Assembly: GCA_016930375.1 (NCBI GenBank)
Contig: JAFGGU010000084.1
Coordinates: forward strand, 1 to 34,097
Source: Bacteroidales bacterium
GTDB lineage: Bacteria; Bacteroidota; Bacteroidia; Bacteroidales; UBA10428
Length of the DNA stretch: 34,097 nt
Direction: 5' to 3'
Part shown: positions 18,155 to 25,180 of the stretch, piece by piece
Numbering within the stretch: position 1 is the first letter of the stretch
How the letters are laid out: each line of letters starts with the position of its first letter
Made by a program: the position numbers and the translations under genes
The notes under the pieces: model-generated
What the model was told of the DNA's origin: nothing
The model's database searches: none
Seen by the model: the letters and a program-made list of their open reading frames with translations, nothing else

Positions 18155-19534
18155 ATGAAAAAAACAACAGTTCTGCTTTGTTCGGTTTTTCTTGTGACAG
18201 CAATTATGCTGCCTGCACAGCAATCACCCTCTCCCGCATATACCGATGCCTATAACAAACTCATGCAACGCACCGAATGGTGGCGCAACGATCGCTTCGG
18301 CATGTTCATCCACTTTGGCGCTTATGCCGTGGCTGCCAGGGGCGAATGGGTCAAATCAAACGAAAAGCTCACCACCGAACAGTACCAGAAATACGTGGAT
18401 GCTTTTAACCCTGCCGACTTTGATGCCGCAGCATGGGCCCGGACAGCCAAATCCGCCGGAATGAAATATGCCGTTCTCACTGCCAAGCATCATGACGGTT
18501 TCTGCATGTTCGACAGTAAACTTACCGATTACAAACTCAGCAGACAGTTTGACGGCCGTGATCTGGTGCGTGAATTTCTCGATGCATTCAGGGCAGAGGG
18601 ACTGAAAGTGGGATTATACTACTCCATCATCGACTGGCATCACCCCGACTATCCGAACGTAGGAAATCACCCGCAAAGGGAGGATGATGAGTATGGCAAA
18701 CGAAAGTTCAACTGGGACAACTACCTGAAGTACATGCATGGACAGGTAGAGGAACTGGTAAGGGATTACGGAAAACTGGACATTATGTGGTTCGATTATT
18801 CCTTCGATGAATACAGCGGGGATAAATGGAAAGCCAAAGAACTTGTTGATCTGGTGCATAAATACCAACCCGGCATTCTTCTCGACAACCGGCTGGAAGT
18901 GAATCAGGGAACAGTCACGGAGGGACGTACCATCAGCAGGTTTGGTGATTTTGAAACTCCCGAACAGGGAATTCCCGATGAAGGGCTTCTGGACAAGTAC
19001 GGCAATCCCATTCCCTGGGAAACCTGCCTGACCCTCAATAACAACTGGGGTTATTATGAATCCGACAAAAACTGGAAGTCTCCGGAGCTGATTGTCCATG
19101 CGCTTGTGAACTGTGTAAGTAAAAACGGAAACCTATTGTTAAATGTAGGTCCTGATGCCCGGGGCAGAATTCCGGCCGAAAGTGTCCGTATCCTGAAAGA
19201 TGTCGGCAGGTGGATGGATAACAACGGCGAAAGCATCTATGGGTGCGGAGCATCAACGTTTGTGAAACCCGATTGGGGAAGGTATACACAAAAGGGGAAT
19301 AACCTTTATGCACACTGGATGTATCCCACAGTCGGGCATATTAACATCAAAGGCATGGGTGACAAAGCAGGTCATGTTACGCTGCTGAGTTCAGGGGCAG
19401 AACTTCCGTCCGAAACAGGATGGTGGGGCAACAGCGGACAGGGAAACTTCTTCGTAAACATTGGCAGTCCTACATACATGACCTTTCAATTGCCTGATCC
19501 GTATGATACCGTGATAAAAATCGTAACAAAATAA
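18155..19534 (+). CDS. Secreted GH29 alpha-L-fucosidase
   Basis: This retaining alpha-L-fucosidase of 459 residues has a signal peptide (MKKTTVLLCSVFLVTAIMLP) and probably acts in the periplasm. GH29 hallmarks are EWWRNDRFGMFIHFGAYAV at the start of the barrel, LTAKHHDGFCMFDS (H112, H113) and KLDIMWFDYSFDEY, in which D214 takes the position of the catalytic nucleophile. NGNLLLNVGPDARG follows further on. The C-terminal beta-domain is short, so no extra carbohydrate-binding module is present. It would release terminal L-fucose for FucI, encoded just upstream. A lipoprotein gene follows after 5 bases, so the two are co-transcribed. Linkage preference (alpha-1,2, 1,3, 1,4 or 1,6) cannot be read from sequence. 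Confidence 0.95.
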   Translation: MKKTTVLLCSVFLVTAIMLPAQQSPSPAYTDAYNKLMQRTEWWRNDRFGMFIHFGAYAVAARGEWVKSNEKLTTEQYQKYVDAFNPADFDAAAWARTAKSAGMKYAVLTAKHHDGFCMFDSKLTDYKLSRQFDGRDLVREFLDAFRAEGLKVGLYYSIIDWHHPDYPNVGNHPQREDDEYGKRKFNWDNYLKYMHGQVEELVRDYGKLDIMWFDYSFDEYSGDKWKAKELVDLVHKYQPGILLDNRLEVNQGTVTEGRTISRFGDFETPEQGIPDEGLLDKYGNPIPWETCLTLNNNWGYYESDKNWKSPELIVHALVNCVSKNGNLLLNVGPDARGRIPAESVRILKDVGRWMDNNGESIYGCGASTFVKPDWGRYTQKGNNLYAHWMYPTVGHINIKGMGDKAGHVTLLSSGAELPSETGWWGNSGQGNFFVNIGSPTYMTFQLPDPYDTVIKIVTK

Positions 19535-19539
19535 CCAGG

Positions 19540-20817
19540 ATGCAGCACACGCAAAAATTTAACACCTATATATTATTGCAGGTATTGCTGGTCTGCCTGT
19601 TCCTGTCGTGCCAAACCGATAAAAAAAGCAACAAAATCATGATAAATTACGATACTGTTCCCGGGACCTATGGCTATGATCTGTCCTTTTTGAAAAATTA
19701 CCAGGAGACTGTTGCGCTCTCAGACACCCTGGGGAAGGCACAGGTTCTCATCATTCCCGGATGGCAGGCAAGGGTAATGACCAGCACTGCCAACGGTCCC
19801 GCAGGATTCAGCTATGGGTGGATCAACTATAGGCTGATTCAGTCGGGTAAAAAAGCCGAACACATTAATGCCTTCGGAGGCGAAGAAAGGCTATGGCTGG
19901 GTCCCGAGGGCGGCCAGTTTTCCATCTATTTTTCCAAAGGTGTCAAACAGGAATACTCCAATTGGCAAGTTCCTGCTGAACTGGATACCATGGCCTTTGA
20001 CCTGGTATCCAAAAGCCGGACACGAGCCATCTTTGGCAAGCAATTCACGCTGACCAACTATTCCGGCACCAGAATGGATATAGGCATAGAGCGCGCCATT
20101 GAGCTTATGGATAACGGAGCCATCGGTAAAGCGCTCGGATTTGAGCTGCCTGATTCGGTGGCCCGGGTTGCTTATCAATCGGAAAACGTTCTGATGAACA
20201 ATGGTGAGAAAGCATGGACCAAAGAAACAGGCATGCTTTCTTTATGGATGTTATCCATGCTGACTCCCTCACCCGGCGTTACCATCATTATTCCTTACCG
20301 GGATATTCAGGAAAAGCAGGATGAAAAAATCCTGAACGATGATTACTTTGGCAAAGTACCCTCTGACAGGCTCGTTGTCAGAAACGGAATTATTTACTTC
20401 AAGGCCGATGGCAAATACCGAAGCAAGATCGGCATACCTCCACAACGGGCCATGAATTTTTCCGGCAGCTATGATGCGAAGAACAGAGCACTGACGGTTC
20501 TCTGGTGCGATCTGCCGGAAGGAATAACGGACTATGTGAATTCAAAATGGGAAATCCAGAAAGATCCGTTTTCAGGAGATGCCATCAATGCTTACAATGA
20601 TGGTCCGGTGCAAGATGGAACCCAGATGGGGCCCTTTTATGAACTGGAGAGTTCAAGCCCGGCTGCAAACCTGAAACCAGGGGAAAAACTGATGCACAGG
20701 CAACGGATCTTTCACTTTGAAGGAAGTGAGGATCAGCTGGGCATGATTGTAGAAAAGATCTTCGGAATTTCCCTGGATGAAGTGAAGGGAATCTTTAAAG
20801 ATGCTGACCCTTCCTGA
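19540..20817 (+). CDS. Lipoprotein of unknown function, co-transcribed with GH29
   Basis: This 425-residue protein has a lipoprotein signal: a hydrophobic stretch ending in LFLSC with the lipid-bearing C24. The mature part is beta-rich, with the motif AFGGEERLWLGPEGGQFSIYF and several W/Y-rich strands, and reminds me of the Bacteroidota family catalogued as DUF6786 or of galactose-mutarotase-like beta-sandwiches. I cannot verify that assignment. It begins 5 bases after the GH29 stop codon, so it probably serves in binding or handling the fucosylated substrate at the membrane. Its 3' end overlaps the convergent FAD oxidoreductase gene by 23 bases. Confidence 0.8.
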   Translation: MQHTQKFNTYILLQVLLVCLFLSCQTDKKSNKIMINYDTVPGTYGYDLSFLKNYQETVALSDTLGKAQVLIIPGWQARVMTSTANGPAGFSYGWINYRLIQSGKKAEHINAFGGEERLWLGPEGGQFSIYFSKGVKQEYSNWQVPAELDTMAFDLVSKSRTRAIFGKQFTLTNYSGTRMDIGIERAIELMDNGAIGKALGFELPDSVARVAYQSENVLMNNGEKAWTKETGMLSLWMLSMLTPSPGVTIIIPYRDIQEKQDEKILNDDYFGKVPSDRLVVRNGIIYFKADGKYRSKIGIPPQRAMNFSGSYDAKNRALTVLWCDLPEGITDYVNSKWEIQKDPFSGDAINAYNDGPVQDGTQMGPFYELESSSPAANLKPGEKLMHRQRIFHFEGSEDQLGMIVEKIFGISLDEVKGIFKDADPS

Positions 20818-22471
20818 TTAGTTCTGCCTTTAAAGCATCATACGGTACATCCTGAACGGGTATGTTTTTATCGATTGCCAGTGATGCGGCGACTGCTGCA
20901 GACTGGCCCAGTATCATAAATACAGGCTCCATTCGTATGGATCCAAAGGCAATGTGACTGGAGGAAACACAAACCGGAACAAGCAGGTTGGTGCACTCTT
21001 CCTTCAAGGGTATTATGGAACCGTAAGATATGGCATAGGGCTGATCCGGATGAACTCCCACATCGCCTTCATTCTGTACAAAACCTTCAGGTGTCACATA
21101 ACGCTGTGCATTATGCGAATCCATGGTATATGAACCCATGCCTACAGGATTGGGAACAACCCGCCTGCCCAGAACATCGTTCTCAGTGGTAACATACATC
21201 CCGATCATCCTTCGGGCTTCACGGATGTATAGCTGATGCGGCCAGTTGCCATTGTCGGTAAATTCATCTTTTGCCAGGCCCCATGTCAGCATCTCCTCCC
21301 TGATTTCCCCGGGAACCCGTGGATCATGGGAAACAAAATACAACAATCCTTTCTGATAGCTTTCATGTTCGCGGATAATTTCTTTGCGCCTTTCATAAGA
21401 AGCCTCGGGATAATCATAATTCATGCCTATGAAATCAGTGCTGAACGGACCGTGATTATTGGTATCGGTCTTGCGATTCGGAATCTTGTCATATTTGCCG
21501 AACCAATCCCTCCAGCCGGCATTAAAAACGCGCAACAACAATTCATATCGTGCTGGTTCATAATCATCAGGTTTTGGAAAAGGCACGCGGTTATCCGGGT
21601 GATTGCTCATGCATAGCCTGAAACAGTATGCCTGAATTTTATGGTCTTCATTGCAGTTCTGTGAAACCGGTTCGGCAGAAATCCCAAACAATAAACCACT
21701 TTCAGGTTTACCCGGCACAACATAGGGATCAATATTTTCACTGAAATAATGGGGGTGATGTTTAACTTCAGCCTGTACACCATTCCAGCTTTCGTTGTAC
21801 TCTGAGCATGCCTCCCGGCCCACATAATAAGAAACACCGGAAACCGCCATCAAATCACCTTCGTATGTGGCATCAATAAATACTTTTCCGGTGAAAACTT
21901 TTCCCGAAAGGGTTTTAAATGATACTATCTTCCCGCTTTGAATATCCACCCCATTTTCACGGTCAAGCCATTCATTGCGCAATACTTTGATTTTATTTTC
22001 CGCTACCAGATCTTCAAAAACTTTTTCTGCAACATGGGGTTCAAAGATCCACATGGTCCTGTTTTCACCATCCATGGCCACAGTGCCCTGCCCTTTATTG
22101 CCAAACTCGGTTTGCTTTTCCCACTTCCATGAATTTGAGTCATTATAGTGCAGCCAGATGCGATGGTAAAACTCCCTCGAAAGTCCGCCAATGGCTGATT
22201 TATCTCCTGTATCGGTAAAACCAAGACCGCCGGATGAGAGTCCGCCCAAATGCACATCGGGTGAAACAACGATAACTGATTTTCCTGAATGTACGGCTTC
22301 TACCGCCGAAATTACGGCCGCTGACGTTCCGCCATAAATAATAATGTCAGCATTCTCCTGTCTGATTAACGGATCTCCCGAACTCTGAAAATCAGTATTC
22401 TGTTTCCGGTTCTGGCCATATAGGGAGAAAGTTCCAATTATCAATAATAATGCAGCGACAATTTGTTTCAT
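20795..22471 (-). CDS. Secreted FAD-dependent oxidoreductase
   Basis: This 558-residue protein has a signal peptide (MKQIVAALLLIIGTFSLYG). The dinucleotide-binding motif ADIIIYGGTSAAVISAVEA (41-59) is followed by the Bacteroidota/Planctomycetota signature HLGGLSSGGLGFTDTG and by KVFIDATYEGDLMAVSGVSY, typical of the FAD_oxidored family (Pfam PF12831 as I recall). Such proteins occur in many glycan loci, but the reaction has rarely been defined; oxidation of a sugar or of a sugar-linked group is likely. Sec export would need FAD loading outside the cytoplasm. It is the only gene of its unit, converging on the lipoprotein gene. TTTG-N21-TAATTTTC upstream is a weak promoter candidate. Confidence 0.88.
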   Translation of the reverse strand: MKQIVAALLLIIGTFSLYGQNRKQNTDFQSSGDPLIRQENADIIIYGGTSAAVISAVEAVHSGKSVIVVSPDVHLGGLSSGGLGFTDTGDKSAIGGLSREFYHRIWLHYNDSNSWKWEKQTEFGNKGQGTVAMDGENRTMWIFEPHVAEKVFEDLVAENKIKVLRNEWLDRENGVDIQSGKIVSFKTLSGKVFTGKVFIDATYEGDLMAVSGVSYYVGREACSEYNESWNGVQAEVKHHPHYFSENIDPYVVPGKPESGLLFGISAEPVSQNCNEDHKIQAYCFRLCMSNHPDNRVPFPKPDDYEPARYELLLRVFNAGWRDWFGKYDKIPNRKTDTNNHGPFSTDFIGMNYDYPEASYERRKEIIREHESYQKGLLYFVSHDPRVPGEIREEMLTWGLAKDEFTDNGNWPHQLYIREARRMIGMYVTTENDVLGRRVVPNPVGMGSYTMDSHNAQRYVTPEGFVQNEGDVGVHPDQPYAISYGSIIPLKEECTNLLVPVCVSSSHIAFGSIRMEPVFMILGQSAAVAASLAIDKNIPVQDVPYDALKAELIRKGQHL

Positions 22472-22620
22472 GAATGGGTTATTTGCTCAGATAAAGCTAA
22501 TTTAATGCGAAAATTAATACAGATCATAAACAAATTGCAAATTATGAGAACTACTGTTATTCTGCTTCTGTCCTTACAGGTGGAGGTAGAGAAGATAAGG
22601 AAGTTATTTGAGTATGCAGA

Positions 22621-22660
22621 GGGGTTTAGGGGTTTAGGGGTTTAGGGGTTTAGGGGTTTA
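22621..22660 (+). repeat. Five GGGGTTTA tandem repeats, G-quadruplex motif
   Basis: Five perfect 8-base units follow one another. With five runs of four G spaced by four bases, the plus strand fits a strong intramolecular G-quadruplex, and the sequence resembles eukaryotic telomere repeats. It lies about 150 bases upstream of the FAD oxidoreductase start codon, so its C-rich complement is the transcribed-sense strand for that gene. Confidence 0.9.
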
Positions 22661-22758
22661 GGCTGCAGGTTATGATGCTGGGCGGAGTTTGTAAACATGG
22701 CTGTCAACTTAATTCCTAAACATTTCTAATATGGTTTGTAGGGTATTGTTGGGTTTAA

Positions 22759-22976
22759 GGGGCAAAGCCCCGTAACGTAAAAGCACAGGGCGTAGTGAAA
22801 CGAAGCCCTGTGTATGTTACAGATGAGTGATGTGAGCGCTGAAAGTGCGAAATGTAACATACCAAACCAATCATTTAATACGTGCCGGGCTTTCAGCCCT
22901 TGTAACTATCCTTTAACATTTACACAGGGTTCCGTTTCACTCCACCCTGTGCTAAAACGTTACGAGGCGTTGCCTC
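22759..22976. repeat. Paired inverted REP-like element with six hairpins
   Basis: Two diverged copies of a unit of about 90-100 bases face each other. Left copy hairpins: GGGGC/GCCCC (22759-22771), CACAGGGC/GCCCTGTG (22784-22812) and GCGCT/AGTGC (22836-22848). Right copy: GGGCT/AGCCC (22887-22899), CACAGGGT/ACCCTGTG (22923-22951) and GAGGC/GCCTC (22964-22976). The 13-base loops of the middle hairpins are complementary at 11 of 13 positions. Stem changes between copies are mostly compensatory, so each hairpin is kept. This resembles REP/REPIN or short non-autonomous palindromic elements; no transposase is nearby. Confidence 0.8.
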
Positions 22977-23040
22977 TGAAAAGGTAATTAGCAAATAATT
23001 TAACAAAACTAACAATTAGGGAGTAAGTTGACGGCTATGG

Positions 23041-23100
23041 TTTTGTTAACTCCGCCTAATTTATTCCCTGAGGCTTGGCGGAGTTTTGTTAACTCCGCCT
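23041..23100. repeat. 17-bp direct repeat and hairpin at the fucK 3' end
   Basis: TTTTGTTAACTCCGCCT occurs at 23041-23057 and again at 23084-23100, the second copy touching the fucK stop codon. GGCGGAGTT (23077-23085) and AACTCCGCC (23091-23099) form a 9-bp hairpin directly after fucK. On the minus strand no T-run follows, so it may protect the mRNA end or be a repeat and not a classical terminator. Confidence 0.7.
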
Positions 23101-24578
23101 TATGGTATTTTATCAAATACTTTATCAATAAAATCTTCATAAAACTCTTTATAAACACTCCTGTTTTCCGAAGGCTCAAACACCTCATACCTTCTGTTAA
23201 TGGCAGAAAATGCCTCTTCAGTATTCCTGAATATTCCTGTTCCTGCAAATGCAATCATGGCCGCTCCCAGCGCTGTGGCCTCCTTCATATCAAGAGCCTT
23301 AACCGGAATACCCGCTACATCTGCCTTGATCTGGTTCCACAACTGATTTTTTGAACCACCGCCTACACAGATCACATCCCTGGCCTGAAAATTTCCTGCC
23401 CGCTGCAGTTTTTCCAGTCCGAACGCCAGGTAGCAGCTCAGGGCTTCAAGTCCGGCCCTGTAAATATGCGCCCGGGATGTATCGTGCATCAGTCCGCCAA
23501 TATTTCCCGGTTTCCCCGAAAATCCCCCGGGAAAAAGCTCCGGAACCATAAATACGCCGTCACTGCCGGGAGGAATAGTACCGGCTTCTTGGATCATAAC
23601 CGAATAAAGTGATTTGTCCCCGGTCAGATCAGAATATAATAACCTGCTGATCCATTCCAGTACGCCGGAGGCTACCCATTGAATGCCCGGGTTCACCAGA
23701 CCGGATTGGGCATCCAGCTCAACGGTCAGGCCTGAATTCAGGGAAGGTATTACAAGATTTTCAGCTTGCGAGCGCACCATGAGGATCTCCCAGGTCCCTG
23801 AACTCAGCACAGGCTGGTTAACACCTGCTCCTGATGCCAGTATGGCAAACTGGGTGTCGTGACCTGCAGCAATTGCCGGGATCCCGGGTTTAATTCCCAG
23901 TTCCCGGGCTGCTTCCTGCGTTATTTTTCCGACGACGGTTCCCGGTTCAACAAAAGCAGGAAAGACAGAAGATGTCAATCCAAGCTTTTGCAGGAGTTCA
24001 TCCGAGAAGTTACGCTTTTTCAGATCTGTCAGCATACTTGTTCCGGCCATGGTGGCATCCGTGACAAACTCACCTGTGAGACGATGCAGGATAAGCGAGG
24101 GCATCATCAGGTAGTAATCCATTTCCTGCAGGACATCAGCCCGGTTTTCCTTCAACCAGATCAGTTTATACAGGGTGTTGAAATGATAGGACTGCAGACC
24201 TGTGGTACGATAAAGCCATTCCGGGTCGAAATATTTATTAATGTTCCTTTCAACGACTTCTGTGCGATTGCATTGCCAGGAAATAACCGGGTAACAAAGC
24301 GCTCCGTTTTTCTTCACGGCAGCACCGTCGACCCCGAAAGTGGTGACTGTCACTGCTATGATTTCGGTATTCCCTGCATTGCTGACAACCCTGCCGGCGC
24401 AGTCAGCCAATTTATTCCAGATCTCTTCAATATCCCAGATCAGTCCTCCCTCATAATTAGGATCTGAAACCGTTGAATTGGGAAGTGACATGGACGAGAT
24501 GATATCACCGTTCACATCCACAAGACAGGCTTTTACATTGGTAGCGCCGCAATCGAGGACCAGGATAGATTTTTTCAT
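23100..24578 (-). CDS. fucK: L-fuculokinase
   Basis: This FGGY-family kinase of 492 residues phosphorylates L-fuculose at O1 using ATP, the step after FucI. The start at 24578 is chosen because MKKSILVLDCGATNVKACLV aligns with the E. coli FucK N terminus (ILVLDCGATNVRAIAV), while the upstream codons add an unlikely extension. Other near-identical blocks are VTTFGVDGA, FNTLYKLIWLKEN, LTGEFVTDATMAGTS, AAGHDTQFA with the catalytic base D241, and VLSSGTWEILMVRS. The ATP-site region VGGGSKNQLWNQIKADV lies near the C terminus. It is transcribed with the mutarotase gene 19 bases upstream, on the strand opposite to fucI and about 5 kb away. Rhamnulokinase is the nearest alternative but fits less well. 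Confidence 0.96.
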   Translation of the reverse strand: MKKSILVLDCGATNVKACLVDVNGDIISSMSLPNSTVSDPNYEGGLIWDIEEIWNKLADCAGRVVSNAGNTEIIAVTVTTFGVDGAAVKKNGALCYPVISWQCNRTEVVERNINKYFDPEWLYRTTGLQSYHFNTLYKLIWLKENRADVLQEMDYYLMMPSLILHRLTGEFVTDATMAGTSMLTDLKKRNFSDELLQKLGLTSSVFPAFVEPGTVVGKITQEAARELGIKPGIPAIAAGHDTQFAILASGAGVNQPVLSSGTWEILMVRSQAENLVIPSLNSGLTVELDAQSGLVNPGIQWVASGVLEWISRLLYSDLTGDKSLYSVMIQEAGTIPPGSDGVFMVPELFPGGFSGKPGNIGGLMHDTSRAHIYRAGLEALSCYLAFGLEKLQRAGNFQARDVICVGGGSKNQLWNQIKADVAGIPVKALDMKEATALGAAMIAFAGTGIFRNTEEAFSAINRRYEVFEPSENRSVYKEFYEDFIDKVFDKIP

Positions 24579-24597
24579 AGAAACGACCACTAAGTTT

Positions 24598-24972
24598 TCA
24601 ATAAGGAAGCTTAAATATTCTTTCAATCATCTGCCACTTCTCATCAGCAGTGGCATTCGCGGAGGTTTGCTGGAAACTTGAAACATATGCTTCCCATTCT
24701 TTCTGCCGGGGCTTTTCAGCCAGTTCGGCCATGGCTTTCTCATGATCGAAATCCGGAACTGTGTCCATGATCATGAACAACCGGGTTCCGGCAATGTAGA
24801 TCTCCATGTCGATAATCCCTACTTCCCTTATCCCCTGCATGATCTCCGGCCAAAGGACATCATCGGCATGTACCCTTTTATAAGCGGCTATGAGTTCGGG
24901 ATCATTCCGCAATTCAAGTGTCTTGCAAAAACGCTTATAATCCGTGTGGGAGTTTTTTTCTTTGTATTCCAT
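24598..24972 (-). CDS. L-rhamnose/L-fucose mutarotase family protein
   Basis: This 124-residue protein of the RhaM (DUF718, COG3254) family interconverts the alpha and beta anomers of a 6-deoxy-sugar. It keeps the family pattern Y-x-x-x-H-x-x-x-x-x-W-P-E as AYKRVHADDVLWPEI, with H35 matching the catalytic His of E. coli RhaM, then the strand MEIYIAGTRLFMIMDT and a C-terminal LPY. It differs from the FucU type of fucose mutarotase. Because it lies 19 bases ahead of fucK in a locus with fucI and two fucosidase families, L-fucose is the more likely substrate, an assignment also known for other members. The protein is cytoplasmic and probably dimeric, as RhaM is. Confidence 0.92.
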   Translation of the reverse strand: MEYKEKNSHTDYKRFCKTLELRNDPELIAAYKRVHADDVLWPEIMQGIREVGIIDMEIYIAGTRLFMIMDTVPDFDHEKAMAELAEKPRQKEWEAYVSSFQQTSANATADEKWQMIERIFKLPY

Positions 24973-25180
24973 AATTATTTCAATTAGAATCTCACATTAA
25001 TCCGGGCGGCACCAGTAGTTGCTTCTTCAGAAGCTACCAGGGCATAGTGTCTAAATATAAGCTAAAATCATCAGAAACCAATTCCCTGTGATCTTTTTTA
25101 GAAATTATAGGATCCCTTTTCAAAACGGATCCTGTAAAGGTATTGTTGAGTTTTTATATCTTCGTTTAAAACCAGACAGC
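24973..25180. promoter_or_regulatory. Divergent control region of mutarotase-fucK and the glycosidase gene
   Basis: These 208 bases must hold promoters in both directions. Minus-strand TATATTTA (25052-25059) is one base off the -7 consensus for the mutarotase-fucK pair, and GCTTC-TTCA-GAAGC (25021-25034) would form a hairpin in its leader. The palindrome at 25109-25133 is listed separately. For the plus-strand gene TATCTTCG (25157-25164) is a possible -7 box. Confidence 0.4.
25109..25133. promoter_or_regulatory. Near-perfect 25-bp palindrome, candidate operator
   Basis: The half-sites AGGATCCCTTTT (25109-25120) and the complement of AAAACGGATCCT (25122-25133) differ at a single base around the central C at 25121. 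Length and symmetry fit binding of a dimeric repressor, and the place is between divergent fucose-related genes. An RNA hairpin in a leader is the alternative. Confidence 0.5.

Larger units (their letters stand above)
22472..23099. other. Repeat-rich intergenic region between FAD oxidoreductase and fucK
   Basis: No protein-coding gene is supported in these 628 bases. They hold the GGGGTTTA array (22621-22660), a paired inverted element (22759-22976), a 17-base direct repeat ending at fucK (23041-23057 and 23084-23100), and a third related copy, GGCGGAGTTTGTAAAC, at 22681-22696. It is the most repeat-dense part of the window and a natural breakpoint between the two halves of the fucose locus. 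Confidence 0.7.

Noticed and set aside
22463..22645. 60-codon plus-strand frame upstream of the FAD oxidoreductase
   Set aside because: It overlaps the start of that gene, runs into the GGGGTTTA array and has no ribosome binding site or conserved feature.
22759..22976. The hairpin-rich element as a riboswitch or CRISPR repeat
   Set aside because: Its two halves are inverted copies of one unit, it lacks repeat-spacer structure, and no known riboswitch core was recognised.
23859..24467. 202-codon plus-strand frame
   Set aside because: It lies entirely within fucK, whose assignment is secure, and its translation shows no domain or conserved motif.
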